64,000 nt of DNA. Source: G963675935 sp963675935. Lineage in GTDB: Bacteria; Planctomycetota; Planctomycetia; Pirellulales; Thermoguttaceae. Below the pieces are notes generated by a model. The model was given only the letters and a program-made list of their open reading frames with translations. It had not been told where the DNA came from and did no database searches. Positions 59,249-64,000 of the stretch are shown piece by piece (positions within the stretch are counted from its first letter, which is position 1; every line of letters begins with the position of its first letter). Location of the stretch: contig CAXXPV010000003.1 of NCBI GenBank assembly GCA_963675935.2, positions 620,001 to 684,000 on the forward strand. The letters run 5' to 3'. The translations under genes were made by a program, and so were the position numbers.

Positions 59249-60499
59249 ATGCGTGGAAAAGATGCGGCGCCGACGGCGTCCAACCGCCAAACCGCGATTC
59301 ATCGGATTTCCACGTGGCTCGCCCCCGTCGGAAGCGTCCGCCGGCGATGCGTGCGCAAGGCCTCGCAACAGATGCGGCAAACGGGCTGCCGTTTTCTCAG
59401 CCCTGCCGGAATGCAGCTCGATCAGGTTCTTCGCGAAACCGAAGGACGCCGGGGGATCGTCGTTTATCCCCCGTTCATCGACTGGAATTGGATGCGTCAA
59501 CGTCCGCACCAACTGATGGAGCAATTCGCCAAGGCCGGCTACCTGTCGCTGTTCTGCTCGCCGAGAACGCGAACCGATTGGTTCCGCGGTTTCAAGCGGC
59601 AAGGCGAATTCCTTTACCTGTGCGACTCGTTGGCCCCGTTGTACGACCTCCCGCGTCCGATCGTGTTGACCAATTGGACCGGCCATTGCGGCACGATCGA
59701 GCGGTTCCGCTCGCCGGTGGTCATCTACGATTATCTGGACGATCTGGGCGTGTCGTCGAGCACGGGCGTGGCCGACGCGCGAAAGATCGAGTTGCATCGA
59801 AAACTGACCGCCCGGGCCGACGTCGTGTTGGCGACCTCGCGGGGGCTTTTCGACGAAATCCGGCAGATTCGCCACGACGCCCTGTATTGTCCGAATGGCG
59901 TTGACTACGATCATTTTCATCTCGACAAAACGTCGCAGCCGCCGGCCGACATGGCCGACGCGGTTGCCGCGGGCAGGCCGATCATCGGTTATTACGGCGC
60001 GTTGGCCCGGTGGTTCGATTACGATCTGATGGAGAAAGCGGCGCGCGAGCGGCCCAACTACGAGTTCGTGCTGATCGGCCCGGCGCTCGACGACGGTTTC
60101 GAGCGGAGCCGGGCGTCTCGATTGCCCAACGTGCGCCGGCTTGTTGAAAAGGCTTACGAGAAATTGCCGGCCTATTTGCAGCATTTCACGGTCGCCACGA
60201 TCCCGTTCCTGATCGACAACATCACGAAGGCCACCTCGCCGGTGAAGCTGTTCGAGTACATGGCGGGCGGAAAACCGATCGTGACGACCGACATGCCGGA
60301 ATGCCGCGTCTACTCGTGCGTTTCGACGGCCCGCGACGCCGCCGAGTACGTCGCCATGCTCGACGAGGCCGTCCGATCCGGCCATTCGGACTCGAATCGC
60401 CGGCAGCTCGATCGGGACGCGGTGGCCAACACTTGGGAAGTGCGAATTCAACAAATCATCGAACGGCTTGAAACCCTGGAAAAGCAAACAGCTGCGTAG
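59249..60499 (+). CDS. Glycosyltransferase, family-1-like (GT-B)
   Basis: 416 residues. Two Rossmann domains: first half with IDWNWMRQRPHQLMEQFAKAGY, second half with PIIGYYGALARWFDYDLMEKAA, then a nucleotide-sugar-binding stretch (TKATSPVKLFEYMAGGKPIVTTD). No membrane segment; likely cytoplasmic, using a nucleotide sugar to build a surface glycan. The next gene begins with a homologous domain, so the two are related by duplication. The C-terminus is a helix (IQQIIERLETLEKQ). Confidence 0.88.
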   Translation: MRGKDAAPTASNRQTAIHRISTWLAPVGSVRRRCVRKASQQMRQTGCRFLSPAGMQLDQVLRETEGRRGIVVYPPFIDWNWMRQRPHQLMEQFAKAGYLSLFCSPRTRTDWFRGFKRQGEFLYLCDSLAPLYDLPRPIVLTNWTGHCGTIERFRSPVVIYDYLDDLGVSSSTGVADARKIELHRKLTARADVVLATSRGLFDEIRQIRHDALYCPNGVDYDHFHLDKTSQPPADMADAVAAGRPIIGYYGALARWFDYDLMEKAARERPNYEFVLIGPALDDGFERSRASRLPNVRRLVEKAYEKLPAYLQHFTVATIPFLIDNITKATSPVKLFEYMAGGKPIVTTDMPECRVYSCVSTARDAAEYVAMLDEAVRSGHSDSNRRQLDRDAVANTWEVRIQQIIERLETLEKQTAA

Positions 60500-60620
60500 G
60501 TTATGCTTCAGCATAACAATTGGGGCTTGGGTCTTAGGGCTTAGGTCTTGGGTCTTTGCCTAAGCCCTAAGCCCTAAGCCCTAAGACCTACTCCTTGTTA
60601 TGCTAAAGCATAACTTACGA
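60497..60620. repeat. GTTATGC palindrome and CCCTAAG tandem repeat
   Basis: GTTATGCTTCAGCATAAC (60500-60517) and GTTATGCTAAAGCATAAC (about 60597-60614) bracket GGGTCTTAGGGCTTAGG-type units and a run of four CCTAAGC units (60559-60586). The outer family is the one that ends the element at 18000-18287. Confidence 0.85.
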
Positions 60621-60644
60621 CTAACTTCTGGAGTCCCATTGGCC

Positions 60645-63005
60645 ATGACCTGGCGCTATCGAATCTGGAAATTCGGCGGGAACGTTCTTCGACGGCTGAA
60701 GCTCTATTCGGCGGTCTGCTGGATGCTGTGGCAAATGCGTCGGGTAAAAAATAAGCTGTTGCGTCAAATCGGCGTGATGAATACCGCGATTCGGGCGATG
60801 CTCCACATGGCCGTCCTGTCCGACGAGGAACCGCCACATGCCTACGACGTGATCTGCCTGCCGGTCATTCCGTGGAAGTCGCGTTTCCAGCGTCCGCAGC
60901 AGTTGATGGCTCAAGCGGCCGACCGCGGCCATCGGGTCTTCTACGCCTCGCTGGGTTTTCACGGCGGCGCCGACGCGATGCAAAAAACACTTCAGCCGGG
61001 CGTCTGGGAGATTTCGCTGCCCGGCTCGCGCGGCACGAATGTTTATAAGCAGCTTCCCACCGACGCCGACGTGGAGGCGATGGCCGCAGCCATTGACCGG
61101 CTGCGCATCGAACGCCGCGTCACCTCGGCCGTGGTGGTCGTGCAACTGCCGTTCTGGACCGCCCTGGCCGAGCAACTTCGCGAGCGGTTCGGCTGGCCGA
61201 TCGTCTACGATTGCATGGACGACCACGCGGGCTTCTCGACCAATTGCGAGGCGATGCTGCAAACTGAGGAACGGACCATCGCCGAGTCCGATCTGGTGAT
61301 CGTCACGTCCGATGTGTTGGAGCAAAAAGTTTGCCGGAAGGCCAAGCGAGCGGCGATGGTTCGAAATGCGTGCGATTACGAGCATTTCGCCGCCGTGAGT
61401 GAAAGTAGGGTGGGACAAGCGCAGCGCAGTCCCACCACGGATGACAGCAAGGAAGAATTATCGGACAACAACCAATCTCACGCAAAGGCGCAAAGACGCA
61501 AAGATTTTATTAAGGAAGATGCTTCCAAAATCACTGTTGAAACTCATAAGAACAGGAATCATTTTCTTTCTGTTTTTCTTGCGCCTTTGCGCCTTTGCGT
61601 GAGGTTTTTCACGTCAAAGACGGTACAGTCGCATTTTGTGCCGAAAAATATACCCAGCGAAGACAAGATCGAAGAGGAACATGGTGGGACTGCGCTCCGC
61701 TTGTCCCACCCTACAATGATTGCCCCAACAAGCACAACCATCGGCTTTTACGGCGCGATTGCCGAATGGTTCGACGCCGATCTGGTCGCCGATCTGGCCG
61801 AGCTGCGACCCGAGTGGCGGTTCGAGTTGATCGGCAGCACGTTCACCGGCGACGTTTCGCGGCTTGAAAAATTGCCGAACGTCGCGTTGTTGGGCGAAAA
61901 ACCCTACGCCGAACTGCCGCGGCTCATCGCCCATTGGGCATGTTTTCTCATCCCCTTCCGGCGGATTCCGCTGACCGAGGCTACCAATCCGGTGAAGGCT
62001 TACGAGATGTTGGCCACGGGCATTCCGGTCGTGGCGGTCGATTTGCCCGAGCTGCGTCCGATGGCCCGCGACGGATTGCTCTCGCTGGCCGACGACGCCC
62101 ACGAATTCGCTGCGGCAATCGAGCGCGAGCGGGCCGAGGATAACACTCAACAACAATCGCGTCGCCGTGCTTTTGCCGCGCAAAACACGTGGGGCGACCG
62201 TTACGACGCCTTCGACGCGGCCACTCGCGACCTGTTTCCCTTGGCGTCGATCCTGATCGTCTGTTACAACAATCTCGCCCTGACGAAGGCGTGTTTGGAG
62301 AGTATTTTCCGCGAAACCGAGTATCCGAATTACGAAGTGATCGTGGTCGATAACGCATCGAGCGACGGCACGGCCGGCTGGCTTGCCGAGCAGGCGGCCC
62401 GCGAGCCGCGGCTCCGCGTGATTATCAATGCCGAAAATCGTGGTTTCGCCGGCGGCAACAACGCGGCCTTGCACGCCGCTCGAGGCCACTATCTTTGCCT
62501 GCTGAACAACGACACCGTCGTGGCGCCCGGCTGGCTCTCAACGCTCATTAGGCGTCTCGATGTTTCGCCCCGACTGGGCATGGTCGGGCCTGTGAGCAAC
62601 ATGGTGGGCAACTCGGCCATCGTTCCGGTTTCCTACCGACGGATTTCCGGGATGCGGCGTTGGGCCGGCAATTATTGCCGCCGCCATGCCGGCGAATCGG
62701 TCGCCATGACCATGCTCGGCTTCTTCTGCGTCGCCATGCGCCGCGACGTTTACGAAAAAGTCGGCGACCTCGACGAGCAGTTCGGCCTGGGCTATTTCGA
62801 GGACGACGACTATTGCCGCCGCGTCGTGGCCGAGGGTTTCGAAATGTGTTTCGTCCGCGACGCCTTCGTGCATCATTGCCAAGGCGCCAGCTTCAAGCTG
62901 CTCGGCAAGGCGGCCCATCAAGAAGTGTTCGAGCGGAACCGGATCAAGTACGAGGAAAAGTGGCGTGGCGCCGACCAATCTTCGTCAAAAGAACGCGCGG
63001 CTTGA
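60645..63005 (+). CDS. Two-domain glycosyltransferase (GT1-like plus GT2) with inserted repeat
   Basis: 786 residues from the ATG at 60645; an upstream ATG lies in a repeat. Residues about 75-530 are GT-B like and homologous to the preceding gene (SRFQRPQQLMAQAADRGH, IGFYGAIAEWFDADLVADLA, TNPVKAYEMLATGIPVVAVD). Residues about 254-357 are an insertion encoded by a 310-bp repeat element; alignment with the preceding gene shows a clean gap there. Residues about 535-786 form a GT2 (GT-A) domain: SILIVCYNNLALTKACLESI, VVDNASSDGTAGWL, LLNNDTVVAPGWL, then GYFEDDDYCRR. It probably assembles a surface polysaccharide with its neighbours. The membrane GT gene starts 12 bp after its stop. Confidence 0.88.
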   Translation: MTWRYRIWKFGGNVLRRLKLYSAVCWMLWQMRRVKNKLLRQIGVMNTAIRAMLHMAVLSDEEPPHAYDVICLPVIPWKSRFQRPQQLMAQAADRGHRVFYASLGFHGGADAMQKTLQPGVWEISLPGSRGTNVYKQLPTDADVEAMAAAIDRLRIERRVTSAVVVVQLPFWTALAEQLRERFGWPIVYDCMDDHAGFSTNCEAMLQTEERTIAESDLVIVTSDVLEQKVCRKAKRAAMVRNACDYEHFAAVSESRVGQAQRSPTTDDSKEELSDNNQSHAKAQRRKDFIKEDASKITVETHKNRNHFLSVFLAPLRLCVRFFTSKTVQSHFVPKNIPSEDKIEEEHGGTALRLSHPTMIAPTSTTIGFYGAIAEWFDADLVADLAELRPEWRFELIGSTFTGDVSRLEKLPNVALLGEKPYAELPRLIAHWACFLIPFRRIPLTEATNPVKAYEMLATGIPVVAVDLPELRPMARDGLLSLADDAHEFAAAIERERAEDNTQQQSRRRAFAAQNTWGDRYDAFDAATRDLFPLASILIVCYNNLALTKACLESIFRETEYPNYEVIVVDNASSDGTAGWLAEQAAREPRLRVIINAENRGFAGGNNAALHAARGHYLCLLNNDTVVAPGWLSTLIRRLDVSPRLGMVGPVSNMVGNSAIVPVSYRRISGMRRWAGNYCRRHAGESVAMTMLGFFCVAMRRDVYEKVGDLDEQFGLGYFEDDDYCRRVVAEGFEMCFVRDAFVHHCQGASFKLLGKAAHQEVFERNRIKYEEKWRGADQSSSKERAA
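61405..61714. repeat. 310-bp element with 32-bp terminal inverted repeats inside the glycosyltransferase gene
   Basis: Terminal arms 61405-61436 and 61683-61714 match at 31 of 32 positions (GTAGGGTGGGACAAGCG...). A second inverted repeat lies inside (CACGCAAAGGCGCAAAGACGCAAAG about 61478 against CTTGCGCCTTTGCGCCTTTGCGTG about 61577-61601). No transposase. The host frame stays open through it. Confidence 0.92.
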
Positions 63006-63016
63006 GAATCAGGAGC

Positions 63017-64000
63017 ATGATGGAACGCAGTGACAGTCACGCCGAAGCGAAACGCTTCACTCGATTGGAATCCATGAAATCCATTGCCGACGAATTGCCG
63101 CGGCCCTCTTGGCGCATCCTTGTCGCCCTGCTGGTTATGATTTGCCTGGGTCTGTTCGTCCGGGTAGCTTTCTGGAAGCCCGGCTTGGGTTCCGACGACG
63201 CTCGATACTTGGTCCTGGCCGAAGACCTTGCACGGGGGCGTCCTTGTTCCATGCCCCAGGACATTGCCGCCTCGCGTTTTGGGCTGGAAGCCGCTGCCGC
63301 GTTATGGATTCGCACATTTGGATTCACCAATCTTGCCGCGTCGGGCCTGAACATCGCCGTTTTCGCCGCGACAGCGTTGGTGTTGTTTTTTATCACGGTG
63401 GCCCTCTGCCGCGACAAACCTTGGCGCTACATCGCGGGGCTTTTGGCCGTTTTTTTTGCCGCCCTGATTCCAGTCGATCTGTTTTACGCTCCCTACATAC
63501 TGCCCGATCCGTTGGCCACGTGCCTGTCGCTCCTGGCCGCGCTGTTGTGCCTTTCCATTGTGCAAACCGCAGGCGGCAAGCAACTCCGCTATGCGTTTGC
63601 CTGCGGATTGGCGTTGGGCGCGAGCGCGTCGGTGAAAGAGTCGAGCGTCTTCGCCGGAGTCGTCTTTTCCGTTTATTTATGGATTGCGCTGGGCGACCGG
63701 CGGCGATGGCTGCCGGCGCTTGCCGTCATGGGCGCGGGCGCCGCGTTGGTGATTGCCGGGGAAATGGTAGGCTTTTGGCTCTGGACGGGCGATCCGCTTT
63801 TTCGCGTCCGTCAGGTGCAGCAGTTTCAAATAGCCATTGGCCGCGAGGCCGGAAAGTTCAATCCGCTCTTTTACGTGAGGGAGGCGTTCCACCTCGGTTC
63901 GCTTCTCGGATTGCACGGATATTTGCTTGCGCTCGGCATCGTGCTGGCACTAGTGCGCGGCTGGAAAGTCGCGGCGCTGCCGCTAATATGGTGCCTTGTC
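63017..64000 (+). CDS. Membrane glycosyltransferase-like (GT39/ArnT-type, GT-C), cut by window end
   Basis: ATG at 63017 (a second ATG follows at 63020) behind AGGAG (63011-63015). The frame is open to the end of the window: 328 residues seen, no stop. The first 35 residues are cytoplasmic. A membrane helix follows (ILVALLVMICLGLFVRVAF), then KPGLGSDDARYLVLAEDLARG, the acidic first loop typical of polyprenyl-phosphate-sugar-dependent GT-C enzymes, and at least six more membrane helices (LFFITVALC, LLAVFFAALIPV, VVFSVYLWIAL, ALVIAGEMVGFWLW). It lies 12 bp after the two-domain glycosyltransferase and should act on the same product at the membrane. Confidence 0.8.
   Translation, partial: MMERSDSHAEAKRFTRLESMKSIADELPRPSWRILVALLVMICLGLFVRVAFWKPGLGSDDARYLVLAEDLARGRPCSMPQDIAASRFGLEAAAALWIRTFGFTNLAASGLNIAVFAATALVLFFITVALCRDKPWRYIAGLLAVFFAALIPVDLFYAPYILPDPLATCLSLLAALLCLSIVQTAGGKQLRYAFACGLALGASASVKESSVFAGVVFSVYLWIALGDRRRWLPALAVMGAGAALVIAGEMVGFWLWTGDPLFRVRQVQQFQIAIGREAGKFNPLFYVREAFHLGSLLGLHGYLLALGIVLALVRGWKVAALPLIWCLV

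Noticed and set aside
1..64000. Prophage, integrative element, insertion sequence or biosynthetic cluster
   Set aside because: No integrase, transposase, phage structural gene, attachment-site pair or synthase cluster was seen; the mobile-looking DNA consists of short palindromes without genes.
1..64000. tRNA or rRNA genes
   Set aside because: No cloverleaf with a T-loop pattern and no rRNA-like conserved stretch was found by eye; a tRNA search program would be decisive.

Overview
The window reads as one piece of a Planctomycetota (probably Pirellulales-like) chromosome. The assignment is an inference from gene content: BlaI plus M56 (BlaR1-like) membrane peptidase modules, a J-like/NPCBM membrane protein, an ECF sigma / membrane protein / Ser-Thr kinase operon, DUF1570 and PA14-PKD proteins, GldG-like membrane proteins, high GC, and many lone genes on both strands separated by palindromic repeats. 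No rRNA, tRNA, CRISPR array, transposase or phage gene was recognised.

Layout. 1-9000: two related M56 modules in tandem. The first is cut by the window edge and is followed by an orphan HTH gene. The second has its own BlaI repressor and operator, a very long extracellular region, a frameshift before its TPR tail, and a 36-bp leftover of the HTH gene behind it. 9.4-21.3 kb: J-like/NPCBM protein, iron-sulfur flavoprotein, a 41-residue basic protein, double GNAT protein, lipid A-type acyltransferase, alanine dehydrogenase, purE, metallophosphatase, cardiolipin synthase. 21.3-24 kb: a secreted protein with about 66 cysteines, with hairpins in its leader and a strong terminator, convergent with cysteine synthase. 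24-33.5 kb: two GldG-like membrane proteins, an ADP-forming acyl-CoA synthetase and an ImmA-like peptidase. 34-45.5 kb: rimO, pgsA, a CPBP protease, the sigma/membrane/kinase operon, PA14-PKD protein, MoxR ATPase, glgC. 45.6-59 kb: DUF1570 peptidase, a truncated ribbon-helix-helix antitoxin-like ORF, a divergent phosphoglycerate kinase, an AT-richer island with a Panacea (SocA-like) gene divergent from an unknown gene, a redoxin lipoprotein, larA-like, yggS-yggU, an XRE-acyl carrier protein operon and a double parvulin foldase. 59-64 kb: glycosyltransferases, the last one cut by the window end.

The strongest cross-cutting signal is a set of palindromic repeat families that fill the gaps, nest inside one another, and also sit in frame inside at least six coding sequences (M56 receptor, GNAT, GldG-like, rimO, kinase, glycosyltransferase). 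They resemble, by analogy only, the protein-coding palindromic elements of Rickettsia. The best candidate new systems are these protein-coding palindromes, the cysteine-rich protein next to cysK, the divergent Panacea pair and the XRE-ACP operon.
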